Assembly (NCBI RefSeq): GCF_000090795.2
Contig: NW_003546291.1
Location: 180,583-233,734, forward strand
Length of the DNA stretch: 53,152 nt
DNA from: Amphimedon queenslandica
Lineage: Eukaryota; Porifera; Demospongiae; Haplosclerida; Niphatidae
Direction: 5' to 3'
Below are positions 32,601 to 40,316 of this stretch, piece by piece. How positions within the stretch are numbered: position 1 is the stretch's first letter; each line of letters opens with the position of its first letter. The position numbers were made by a program, and so were the translations under genes. The notes below the pieces were generated by a model. That model saw only the letters and a list, made by a program, of their open reading frames with translations. It did no database searches and was not told where the DNA came from.

Positions 32601-34420
32601 GAGGAGAAGAGAAGGAGAAGTGCAGGAGATGAAAATATATCTAGTATTACTGATCCTCAGCAGCAAGAGGCTTGGTTCAATACATTAGATCCTTCTAGTT
32701 TATGTGCCCCAGCAGCTCCTGTAACATATGCCAATGGAACACAGTTGCATGCTGATTCTCCCATATCAACAGATGCTCATGAACTTGCAGACCTTCACAA
32801 TGAAATTGATAACTTGTATCAGATGAAATCAGCTGTTTTGAAAGAAACTGTCCTCACTGCTGATACTTCTAGTGGGGACTATGTCGATCTTAAAGATGAT
32901 ACCCCAGCTGTCAATAATAACTGGTATGAGGACGGCTCATCTTCAAGTAATCATCGTCCTAGGGATGTGACTGACAATATGTATGCTAACGCTACCAATA
33001 CTTCTCCATTTGATGATGCTCAGTATTGCACTGTTAGTGAAGCCAGGCAGTATACACCTGATGTACCAAGAAGGTATGATTACAAACTAGTGTAAAACTA
33101 CCTGTAAAACTCACCTTATATTCTGCAAAGGATCAGTTTTCAATGTATATTACTGAGTGAACTTTAGTGCCTAATTTATTGTATATTAAAAGCTGTCTTG
33201 CTATTAAGTTTGAGCTGATATAGTTTAATTTTTGTTATTTCAATTTCTTAAGGTTTAGCCTCCAGAATCAAGCACAGCAGTATAGTTCTATTGATCAATT
33301 GCCTCCACAACCTCCTCCCATGCAGCAGTTTGCTGATCACACTTATCAAGCCATCAGAGGACAAAATTCACCAAAGTAATCATAGACTAAAGCCCATTTG
33401 CATTCACCTGAGCACCTCATTTTCTTGCTATACTTTTGACTTACAGATTCTATTGTAAAAAAATAAGCATATACCAATGCATTCCTCTCCATTTGCCACA
33501 TCTATTGTAGTACTTTAAGCCTGGTTTACACTCGCCATAAAACGCAACGCAAATGAACACAAAATTAAAATTTGGCCAATTTTTTTTAACTTCAAAGCGT
33601 TTTTGCGTCAAAAGATCAAATTGCCCAAGCCCTTTTGACCGTTTTGTCAAATGTAACCTCGGCTGTAGCTCTTTAGCTCCAAGTTGGTTGTATAACCCAT
33701 GCAGAAAGTACAGTCATACTTTTCACAATATTATTGCATTGTGTTAATTATTGGGTGGGGCCTGTAATCACTTCCTGGGCTCTGGTGAATGCAAATGGAT
33801 TTTAATCTAGTTTGGTTGATTTTAGAGTTGCTCAAAAATGGGACAAAATGCTTAGTTACCAAAGTTTTTTTGGGTATTTGTAAAAAAAATTGCTAAAAGA
33901 GGATTTTCCATGCATCTACATGTACTTATAGGGCCAAATTTTGCCAAAAATGTCTAAGAGGTAAATCTCCATTTTTATAATTTTTGATGCATTTACATGT
34001 ACATGTATTTAACTACGTAAGTTACTTAGAAATTTTGAGCTCATTCCAATTAAAATTTGATTTTTACAAATTTTTGAAGTGCTTAAAAATTGAGCCAAAG
34101 GCTGTCATAGTTTTAGGCATTTATCAGAAATGGCTAGGAGAGAAATTTTTATTACATTTTCTTATGCATATACATGTACTTATTATGTACATGTAGAAGT
34201 GAAGCACATACCTTTATCAGTTCTCTTTGTTCTCTTTAGTGCTTCTCCCCGTCGTACTAGCCTTAACTTACAAGGAAGAAGACAGAGCAATGATGGTCGC
34301 CCTGTTGCTCGCCGTCTCTCTAATCAGACAAGAAATCCTGGAGTATCTGCCAGCGTACAGCTTATGAATGGTGGTAGCTTAGCACCTCGTGTATGCAATG
34401 GATCTCAAACATTAGTATGA
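13722..34420 (+). CDS. CELSR: CELSR/Flamingo-type seven-pass cadherin (adhesion GPCR)
   Basis: Seven-pass cadherin that in animals mediates homophilic adhesion and planar polarity. Located exons: 13722-13748, 14493-14615, 14874-15575, 17807-17958, 19995-20177, 21258-23286, 23542-23708, 23865-23965, 25146-25611, 25921-26467, 26638-26810, 27194-27277, 27378-27480, 27619-27707, 27756-27823, 28222-28373, 28491-28606, 28656-28863, 29151-29245, 29327-29792, 30054-30238, 30518-30676, 30949-31327, 31519-31667, 31962-33073, 33253-33375, 34240-34420; together about 2,780 aa. Phase is kept everywhere except 17958 to 19995, where an exon is unlocated. Domain order: signal peptide, about eight cadherin repeats, membrane-proximal region, EGFs alternating with two laminin-G domains, laminin-EGF, extra module with TSP3 repeat, HormR, GAIN/GPS, 7TM, long tail. 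HormR residues VLWSQTDKG and WLEPNFNNC mirror human CELSR VWWPQTKFG and WLEPDLFNC. A poly(A) signal follows at 34635. Confidence 0.93.
15576..17806. other. CELSR intron of 2.2 kb: contents
   Basis: Begins with a purine-rich GA tract (15583-15670) and contains a small inverted-repeat element (16057-16222) and a few TACATG patches. The remainder is unique AT-rich sequence in which I recognise nothing. Confidence 0.7.
16057..16222. mobile_element. MITE, GGCTGGTTTACAATAT group (copy 1)
   Basis: The left GGCTGGTTTACAATATG pairs with the reversed right end AAAGGCTGGTTTAAAATATT. Inner segments (ATTAGGCC against TAGGACTAGCC) also partly pair. A related copy lies at 49392-49553 in the AP-1 mu gene. 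Confidence 0.65.
19007..19810. mobile_element. hAT-like non-autonomous element with internal repeat array
   Basis: The element spans 19015-19802 (788 bp) and is flanked by an exact 8-bp duplication, GTACATAT, at 19007-19014 and 19803-19810. The ends are TAGTGTTGTTGTAGTACC and, reversed, TAGTGTTGTTGTAGTTCC (17 of 18 match). 8-bp duplications and TAGTG-like ends are hAT features. The interior is mostly a tandem array built on AGTTCTAGTACTAGTTCTAG, spaced about 60 bp apart at the left and decaying toward the right. No transposase ORF. It lies in the CELSR intron 17959-19994. Confidence 0.9.
20300..20480 (+). repeat. Dispersed copy of the 170-bp repeat
   Basis: A single diverged copy in the CELSR intron 20178-21257: ATTGGCTCCGAGATCACC, then TTGATACACATTGATGT, then GTAGAAAGTTTGAGCTGATT. 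Same orientation as the array at 4558-5545. Confidence 0.75.
20765..21039. mobile_element. MITE with TAAAGTCCATTTG ends (intact copy)
   Basis: The left end TAAAGTCCATTTGTGTTCAC pairs with the reversed right end TAAAGTCCATTTGCATTCAC, continuing into CTGAGCCC for about 28 bp. The interior has no ORF. A second copy at 33387-33804 shares the interior and carries an insertion. Confidence 0.85.
22451..26810 (+). other. CELSR: CELSR membrane-proximal, EGF and laminin-G region
   Basis: After the cadherins comes a cysteine-poor stretch (FLGRFLSPF onward) comparable to the region after the cadherins in CELSR. EGF modules follow ([22 protein letters not shown]). Laminin-G 1 starts in exon 21258-23286 and continues through 23542-23708, 23865-23965 and 25146 ([25 protein letters not shown]). 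Then an EGF remnant, laminin-G 2 ([28 protein letters not shown]), and two further EGFs ([14 protein letters not shown]). The EGF-LamG-EGF-LamG-EGF order is the CELSR order. Confidence 0.85.
23966..25145. other. CELSR intron of 1.2 kb: contents
   Basis: Apart from TACATG patches (notably 24873-24905) I see nothing; the short ORFs on either strand look random. Confidence 0.6.
26925..27129. mobile_element. MITE, TACCGTATAGCTCC group
   Basis: The left end TACCGTATAGCTCCAAATTT continues TTCGTCA, and the right end is its exact reverse complement for about 27 bp. The interior repeats (T)GACGAAATTTTT several times in alternating orientation. It fills most of the CELSR intron 26811-27193. Confidence 0.9.
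27573..27612 (+). repeat. Trinucleotide microsatellite
   Basis: (ATT)n followed by (GTT)n just upstream of the acceptor of CELSR exon 27619-27707; it serves as a T-rich tract. Confidence 0.9.
27825..28012. mobile_element. MITE, TACCGTATAGTAGG group (copy 2), abutting a CELSR splice donor
   Basis: Starts TACTGTATAGTAGGAAATTT directly at the donor CAA|GTACTG of CELSR exon 27756-27823. Interior GAGCCATTAT and TGCTCAA match the copy at 8817-9027. The right end is interrupted (TTCCTACTATTATAG, then GATACAGTA), so the boundary is approximate. Confidence 0.75.
28922..29110. mobile_element. MITE, TAC(C/T)GTACAAGATG group (diverged copy)
   Basis: The left end TACCATACAAGATGACTTAT and interior (GCCAATTTTTG-like, GAGCATGCTCAATGG) match the better-preserved copy at 30686-30895. 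The right end is not clear. Confidence 0.6.
29327..30676 (+). other. CELSR: CELSR GAIN domain with intact GPS
   Basis: Exons 29327-29792, 30054-30238 and 30518-30676 encode the GAIN domain. The last holds the [19 protein letters not shown], then [15 protein letters not shown]. The conserved Cys and Trp residues and the HL-S cleavage tripeptide are present, so autoproteolysis between L and S with a tethered SDFTVLI-like agonist is expected from family knowledge. Confidence 0.9.
30330..30500 (-). repeat. Dispersed 170-bp repeat, reverse copy
   Basis: In the CELSR intron 30239-30517: AAAATGCTCATAATTCC, then GGAATCCACTCAAACT, then GGACATCAATGTGTATC, the reverse complement of the array family at 4558-5545. 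Diverged. Confidence 0.65.
30686..30895. mobile_element. MITE, TACCGTACAAGATG group
   Basis: The left end is TACTGTACAAGATGTTTTAT; the reversed right end is TACCGTACAAGATGATTTAT, and pairing continues through TTGGCAA. The interior holds GAGCATGCTCA. It makes up most of the 272-bp intron between the GPS exon and the first 7TM exon. Confidence 0.85.
30949..32222 (+). other. CELSR: CELSR seven-transmembrane exons
   Basis: Exon 30949-31327 carries TM1-TM3 ([51 protein letters not shown]), 31519-31667 TM4 with extracellular DICWI and TM5, and the first 260 bp of 31962-33073 the last helices ([31 protein letters not shown]). The pre-TM4 Cys (SSVLCIV) and the loop-2 Cys-Trp pair are as in class B/adhesion receptors. 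Confidence 0.85.
31732..31925. mobile_element. MITE, TACTGTATAG group, diverged
   Basis: The left end is TACTGTATAGCTAGAATCTT; the right end read backwards starts TATCATATAGTGAAAAATTT. The interior shows imperfect inverted AAAATT(C/T)ATGA-like motifs. It lies in the CELSR intron 31668-31961. Confidence 0.6.
32223..34420 (+). other. CELSR: CELSR cytoplasmic tail with two possible C-termini
   Basis: The tail has an acidic run ([15 protein letters not shown]) followed by a highly charged helix ([14 protein letters not shown]) and several tyrosine motifs (YVDL, YHEL, YQEP). Splicing 33073 to 33253 and 33375 to 34240 keeps phase and ends at QTLV, a class I PDZ ligand. Reading through the donor at 33074 instead ends at YDYKLV (stop 33093-33095), which is not a class I ligand. 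Confidence 0.8.
33387..33804. mobile_element. MITE with TAAAGTCCATTTG ends carrying a nested insertion
   Basis: Same ends and interior as 20765-21039 (GCTCTTTAGCTCCAAGTTGG, TGGTTGTATAACCCATGC), but interrupted at about 33521-33662 by a stretch starting CCTGGTTTACACTCGCC that the other copy lacks. It lies in the CELSR intron 33376-34239. Confidence 0.8.
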
Positions 34421-34634
34421 TGAGTACTAATCATCATATTCATATTTATTCTTATACTTATGCTTTACCTGTTTGATGTAGATGGATTTATCATGCTTAT
34501 AATATCTGTCTCACTCATTTTCTATTTGTTTCTGATCTCTATGCATGTTTATTCTATGTATGTTTATTTATAGAGGCCATATGATTGTCATTATTGTATA
34601 CAATATCATCTTAATCTTGTATTTCTAACCATTT

Positions 34635-34640
34635 AATAAA
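34635..34640 (+). terminator. Poly(A) signal of CELSR
   Basis: AATAAA 215 bp after the CELSR stop codon, the first canonical signal downstream. The interval 34421-34774 to the next start codon shows nothing else. Confidence 0.6.
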
Positions 34641-34774
34641 AATCAGCAGTTACTATATACTCACTTTAACTTCCTTGCCAATAATCCACAATGAAAATTA
34701 CCACATAGCTAGCCAGCACAATTACTATTCTACTCTTCAGTCTGCCTTACCTACAGTCTGTCTTACCTAGCATC

Positions 34775-35668
34775 ATGACCACTACTGCTAGGGTTGCTAT
34801 TAGAATTGCTATTGGAGTCCTTATTCCTCTCCTGTACCTCAATGAAGCTACGGTATTAGCTAGAGATACAACATATTCCTCAAGTCTTACTAATGGGACA
34901 GTTCGTCCTACTTCATGCAAGGAGATCTATCAAAGTGATGCTGAGAGTAAGACAGGAGAGTACACGCTCTATGATGCTGTTACTGGTGAAGCTTACAGCG
35001 CAACTTGTATCATGGGGACTTTTAAGTATTGCAATAAAGAGGCTGGCTTGACTCAAATCTTTACTTTTGAAAATGGAAACAAATGTCCTAGAGGCTTTGT
35101 ACAGACGAGCTCTAAGGACTCTTGTGTGAGATCTCGTAGGAAGTATGGAGGCTGTACCTCCATTCCTGTTGCAGGTCATGGCATTTTATACAACAAAGTA
35201 TGTGTGATGGTCTATGGCTATCAAGTAGGTAGTCCTGATGGAGTAACTGGGACCGACAGAATTCGTTTTGTTGAAGGTCCTTATGTTGATGGAGTTAGTA
35301 TAACACATGGGATTCCACGTAAGCACATCTGGACTTTCATGGCATCTTCATCAGAGAAGAAACCAATATGTCCTTGTGCTCCGGGTAGCACTGTCAAGGT
35401 ACCTGATTTCATTGGTAATGATTACTTCTGTGAGTCTGGAAACCCTGAGGAAACTGCCATTCCTGGTAAAATTTACAAAGAAGACATGATATGGGACATG
35501 GAGCAATGCGAGGGAGTAGAAGGCTCCTGTTGTAAGAGCACTCATAAGTATGCTTATGTGGAGCTGCCACACTATACTACTGATGACCTTGAGATTAGGA
35601 TATGCTCTGATGAGGATAGTGCTGAAGAGGATTTTGCACTTTCTATGGCAGCAATCTCCGTGTATTGA
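34775..35668 (+). CDS. Secreted protein of unknown function, intronless
   Basis: 297 aa in one exon. The N-terminus MTTTARVAIRIAIGVLIPLL with LNEATVLA is a signal peptide. Next comes TSCKEIYQSDAESKTGEYTL, which resembles the start of fibrinogen-like/collagen C-terminal modules (SCKEI...GEY), followed by DAVTGEAYSATC. The second half has GVSITHGIPRKHIWTFMA, then CPCAPGS, VPDFIGNDYFCESGNP and a C-terminal EGSCCKSTHKY. I recall similar GVSITxG-PRKHIWT and FVGNDYYCESG motifs in uncharacterised proteins of sponges and cnidarians, but cannot name a family. Many cysteines suggest disulphides. The start at 34775 is the ATG that gives a signal peptide. Its 3' end approaches the convergent b561 gene, 208 bp between stop codons. 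Confidence 0.8.
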   Translation: MTTTARVAIRIAIGVLIPLLYLNEATVLARDTTYSSSLTNGTVRPTSCKEIYQSDAESKTGEYTLYDAVTGEAYSATCIMGTFKYCNKEAGLTQIFTFENGNKCPRGFVQTSSKDSCVRSRRKYGGCTSIPVAGHGILYNKVCVMVYGYQVGSPDGVTGTDRIRFVEGPYVDGVSITHGIPRKHIWTFMASSSEKKPICPCAPGSTVKVPDFIGNDYFCESGNPEETAIPGKIYKEDMIWDMEQCEGVEGSCCKSTHKYAYVELPHYTTDDLEIRICSDEDSAEEDFALSMAAISVY

Positions 35669-35714
35669 AACTATGGTTGGATATAGTTGTGTGATTGGTA
35701 ACTAAAAATCCTAT

Positions 35715-35818
35715 TTTATTTATTTCCAAAAATAATTCAATCTGGGCAAAAGAGTAAGAGCTAGTGCGTGTAATCAAAAGCCACTTGACTTATGTTATCA
35801 TGCAGTAACAATAATAAA
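35715..35818. terminator. Interleaved poly(A) signals of two convergent genes
   Basis: AATAAA on the plus strand at 35813-35818 serves the secreted-protein gene. AATAAA on the minus strand at 35715-35720 (and 35719-35724) serves the b561 gene. Each signal lies beyond the other, so the two 3' UTRs would overlap by at least about 100 bp. Confidence 0.55.
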
Positions 35819-35876
35819 AAATGATATTTTAAAATGTGTATGTCTGTGTATAGTGTGTTCATGTCGATGGAGTATT

Positions 35877-38116
35877 TCATAGTTGCCCTACATAAACCAT
35901 AGATGCAATCCCTAGTCCTATTATAGGCAGTGTGGCTATCACTATCACCACGACTCGAACCACTGCATCCTAAGAAATAAATCAAAAATAAAAATTATTT
36001 TGGTTGGTTTATTGCACCCATTATTCTTTTCTTTGGAATTGCAGTAGTATTTTGTCTCACACTTTAATAATTAAATTGTGGTTGTGCCAAATTAATTTTG
36101 ATATGTAGTAGTGCTGACTAAACAGCTTTTCTAATTGAATTTTGACATTATATCAAGCATGTATATAGACGTATGGGCTGGATAAAAAATTTAGAACATA
36201 CTGGAGATGATTGTAGTGGTATTTTGGTGTCATAGTTTCTTCTCTGAGGGAACTCTTGCATCATTGTGTCATTATTCTTCCACATCTCATGAACTAGAGC
36301 TGGTACATCCCTTGGCTCTGGAATATCTAAAAAATGAAGGAAGATAATTATATTGGGTATTATCACAAACACTTCAAAGTTTGTCTTTAATGTATGCTAC
36401 AACAATAGCTAACATACATGAAATTTTTCTTGCTTTGAGATAAATTTAAAGGCAATGGTTATAAAGCATATGCTAACAAGCATGTTAACAAACTTGCTAA
36501 CAAGCATGCTTTGATCAATATGCAGTGAATTAAAAAATTTATAAAAAATTCAATTTTGATTGTAATCAACTCAAACTTTCTATGCAACATAAGTACATGT
36601 GTATATATATATGCATCAGAAAAAAATATAAAAGAGAAGGATTCTTTTTGTTTTAATTTTGGCAAAGTTTGGTGCGAGACCACGACTTATGGTATAGGAA
36701 CTTTGAGCATTATAAAAAATTAGTAAAAAATTCAATTTTAATTTTAATCAGTTCAAACTTTTTATTGCTCAAATTTCTATGCAATATAAGTACTAATATA
36801 TGCATCAGCTAAGTGCTAAGCCAAAATCTTGTGTAATTTTTTTATTTAATAATAAAAATACTCTCTTCCTTCAAGTTCCATTACTTTTGTGGTACCGAAC
36901 TGTGTAAATATTATACAGTGCTAATAGTACTGGAACATAGCCAACTAATGATGCTAGGAGCATAACGACATTCCTTGCTTCAGTAGAGTCTCCTGATTTG
37001 TTTTTCAACAGCTGACCAGCAAACATCATTGCAGCATCTAAATACAAAGCATTAGTTATGGTGGTATATATAAATATAACACATATCTTTCCTTACAAGC
37101 TGGAATTAATGCTAGAAAAATTCCAGTTCCGCCATGAGCAAAATCAAATAACCCTCTCCTAGAAATGATGAGAAAAAATGGCAAAAATTGAAAATAATTA
37201 ATATTGTGTATAGAGCTAACCATTTCGACTCTCTTTTTGGTCTCATAAATGCAATGAATGGCTAAAAAAATTAATGTTTTCATTTTATAAATAAGCAGTA
37301 TAAATGAGAGCTTACGTTTGAAACAAGTGCGACTAAAGCTATAACTCCCATTACTTGATGTGCATCATTTAATGGCTATATAATGGTAAGAAAAAATATT
37401 TTAATTTATTTCGAAATCACTTGTTTACTACACCTTATTTACACTATGAGGTGTGAACAAGGTATTAACAAGGTGATAAAAAGTAAATAAGCTATTTTTG
37501 AAATTGTATGTAACTCCTCGTTTAGATATACCTGAGTGGTGAGCCAAGTGAAATCAGCATGCACTAGAATTAATATAAGACCAAGAACTGCTAGCAAAAT
37601 ACCAATCACCATCAAAATCAGATGAGCCTATAATATAATGCAAAAATAGTGCTTATAAAAATTACTTTAAATACACCCAGCAATTAAAAAATTGATGTGC
37701 ATCATTTAGTCGGTAATGTACAGTTTTTAAGTGCAATTTTGAGTGCATATAAGTGTGACAAATTAGCAAAAAATGAAGTTATGATTGATGTGGCATTACA
37801 CAAATCACTCCTTACTATTATGAACTTCTTTCCAGGGCAGACTGCTTTGCACATTATAGCAACGGTCAATCCAATGGGAATCACAAGGCCCCAGGCTCCA
37901 ATCATAGCTACACCTAAAGAAAATGCATCACAAAGCTAAAAGCTCCAGTAGTGAAGTTATGATAGTACATTGATATAGCCCTAGCTTGTCTGGGGGCTTG
38001 TATAACTTACCATGTAGCTTCACCAGTGTCTCTACCGTATCATTACTGCTCTGTGCAGCTACTGGAGCTCCAAGAAACAGTATTAAAGCAAAGACCAAGC
38101 TGCATTGGGCATACAT
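35877..38116 (-). CDS. Cytochrome b561-domain membrane protein
   Basis: Predicted transmembrane electron carrier with two b-type haems (family role: ascorbate-dependent electron or ferric reduction). Exons: 38011-38116, 37816-37907, 37532-37627, 37316-37375, 37221-37261, 37097-37158, 36885-37037, 36202-36326, 35877-35969; all phases agree and give 275 aa. MYAQCSLVFALILFLGAPVA is a signal peptide or first helix. Four histidines at residues 35 (KLHAMIGAWG), 68 (AHLILM), 104 (NDAHQVMG) and 140 (DFAHGGTG) are spaced 33-36 apart, the b561 haem-ligand pattern, with PFIAFMRP between the third and fourth. The last exon encodes a hydrophobic anchor ending YVGQL. No DOMON domain. A longer N-terminus from an ATG at 38182 is possible. 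Confidence 0.85.
36460..36830 (-). repeat. Dispersed 170-bp repeat family, diverged reverse copies
   Basis: In the b561 intron 36327-36884: two successive stretches with GATTGTAATCAACTCAAACT or AATCAGTTCAAACTTT, then CTATGCAA(C/T)ATAAGTAC and ATATGCATCAG. They match the reverse complement of the 4558-5545 family loosely. Confidence 0.55.
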
Positions 38117-38202
38117 CTTCCTCCCTTTCAAAAGTGGGTGGTGGTTCACTTTATAATTCATAACAGAAGATTTAATAGGCACAATTCATGAATAATATTA
38201 TT

Positions 38203-38208
38203 TTTATT
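38203..38208 (-). terminator. Poly(A) signal of PRR5
   Basis: AATAAA on the minus strand, 79 bp after the PRR5 stop codon and only 87 bp upstream of the b561 start codon, so the two tandem genes are separated by almost nothing. Confidence 0.6.
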
Positions 38209-38286
38209 GTAACATTGATTATGCTAAAAAACAAGATAATAATGAGTATTTCATACTAATAATAATAATAATGCTAATTCTCATTT

Positions 38287-40016
38287 TTATACAAAAAGAG
38301 ATTTTATGCTTGACGGCGTATTTGGAGTGTCGGGAGTTTTGACTTTCATATCATGGAGTCCGCCAAGACTGTGATGACGCTTCATAGCAAATGAATCAGC
38401 CACTAAAAATAAAATAAAAATATTGTCATCATTTCACTGTTATCATTAACCAGCTGTCTGCTTTTTTTTTCTTAATAAACAAATAAATAACTTTTTGAGT
38501 CTACATTGAAAATGCAAACACAATTAAAGATTTTCTTTAAGTAATAATTGAGCTACAAATGATTATAAAAATTACTCTATCTACTAGACCGAAGCTTCCT
38601 CTTTAATGAAAACATAGTAACAGGATGTACGGAGCTATAACATAATCAACTTGTATCAACTTAGTACATTGACTGTATGTTTATAGTGAATAAAGTTTGT
38701 TTTGTTATCCGACTACCAGTCATACTATAACAATCGATAATAATAAACACATACAGTTAAGTCCTAAACTATTTTATGTTAAAACTTTGGGGAAATAATT
38801 AAAGGAAGAGAAAAAGGAGACACAGAGGAATGTAGAATAGGCAAAATAAGAGAGAGAAGCACAGTATAGTGGGAATAAGGGAGAAAAACAGGCACCATAA
38901 CAAGCCAAATTATACTAATTAATTAACCAAAGAATGTACACACCACCACACAATACCTTGGCATGGTCCGTATTCCATACATAGATAAGGTTGCACGACT
39001 TTACTAACTAGAATCTGTAGTTCATAGAATTGCTCGGTGGGTGGCGATTTATGGACGCTCTGAAGAACTAACAACATTTGCTTTATTTCTGGCGAGACAG
39101 GAATAGATGATGAGACAGAGCTGTCTAAGGCATCCTCAATGCTGGTTTTGAGGAGGACAATGTCACGGAAGCTAATGAGAGTCAGTGCACGAATTGATAA
39201 ACCTTTAAACTAGAAGGGATAAGAGAGGGGAGGATGGTTAAAAAAATGAATAAGGAAGAGGAATTCGAAAGCTATAATGTGTAAGTACATGTAGTGTGAT
39301 TTAAAACAAGGAAATCCTTACTATTCACCTGTATAGGGGCGAAGAAAGCTTGCAATGTCGGTAGTATTGATGTGTAGAATTGAACCCAAACATGACCTAA
39401 CTTTTCAAGCAACATCTGACCTACAATGCATGATAATTAATGATAGTATGAGAGTGCACATTCATTACCTGATTCTTCTCTCACGTCTTCTCTTAGGATA
39501 ATCATACATTTCTTCAAAAGCTGCTCCTGTAGCATTTATGGAGTAAGTGGGTGTAGAGAAGTATAGTTATTTTATAAATCGTCCAAAATATCAGAAACTT
39601 ACCTGGTAAAATTCACTTAAGAATGCTCCTACACCAGACTTTGATAATTTACTATGAACACAAAGAAATTACAATGATAATTAGATGAGGAAATGGTCAA
39701 GATTAGATCAGATAGGCTCCAATAATGATACTTTTACTTACAGGAGCCTCTCGTTTATCGGTAGAAGCTCTGTAGCTAGCTCGGGCAGCTTTCTGAGCTG
39801 AAATAATCTTGTCAGGACATTCTGAACACTAAGAAAAAGAAACGGGAAATGGAGCCTCGCTAGGTAAAAAATCTCTCTTGCTCTAGAGAGGCTAGATACT
39901 CACGCGCTCCAGTCTTCTCCCTTTAATTCAGCCTGCCATTGGACCTGTCTCGCTTCTTGTTCGGAAAGGTTGATTAATGCGTAGCCAAAAGGAACGCTCT
40001 GGTCTCTCTGTGTCAT
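38287..40016 (-). CDS. PRR5: PRR5/Protor, mTORC2-associated protein
   Basis: Protor subunit that binds Rictor in mTOR complex 2 (family knowledge). Exons 39904-40016, 39742-39828, 39603-39651, 39469-39526, 39329-39420, 38957-39209 and 38287-38402 stay in phase and give 255 aa. The HbrB-like core is clear: VQNVLTRLFQ, GAFLSEFYQEQLLKKCMIIL, FYTSILPTLQAFFAPIQ, LISFRDIVLLK, QMLLVLQSVHKSP and LVSKVVQPYL, each paralleled in human PRR5 (ILRDKI, LPMLQAIFYPVQ, MLLVLQGVHES, LVQKVVSPYL). The tail (RHHSLGGLHD) is short compared with human PRR5. The start at 40016 is uncertain: ATGACACAG is followed by what could be an acceptor after a long pyrimidine tract, joining in phase to a possible upstream exon 40127-40177. 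Confidence 0.9.
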
Positions 40017-40126
40017 GAGCAGAAGCAGAGGAGCAGGATGGAGGAGAGACAGAGAGAGTGAGAGGAGGGTCAGCTAAACAGCATTCTTTCTGGGGGGTGT
40101 GGCTGGAAGCTCTAATCAATCAACTC

Positions 40127-40177
40127 ACACTATCTACTGAGGCTTGAGCATCCTGTGTAAACTTCACAGAGTCGACG
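40127..40177 (-). other. PRR5: Possible extra 5' exon of PRR5
   Basis: 51 bp bounded by TTACTCTTAG and AGT|GTGAGT, reading LVDSVKFTQDAQASVDS. It would join in phase to the codon after ATGACACAG in exon 39904-40016. No ATG in it, so a further exon overlapping the amidase 5' region would be needed. Confidence 0.35.
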
Positions 40178-40316
40178 AGCTAAGAGTAAAAGGTATAATG
40201 CTAGATAGTAGTAATATTTTGAATGTTTTCTGTTGCTAAACAGTCTCATATATATACTCTTATTCCCATTCAATACGTTCTCTCTCAATAGATCTACCAA
40301 CCCACACAAAGAGATT

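Noticed and set aside
40233..40316. N-terminal extension of the amidase
   Set aside because: In frame, but preceded by an acceptor-like tract inside it and not aligned with the superfamily; the start at 40317 gives the normal length.
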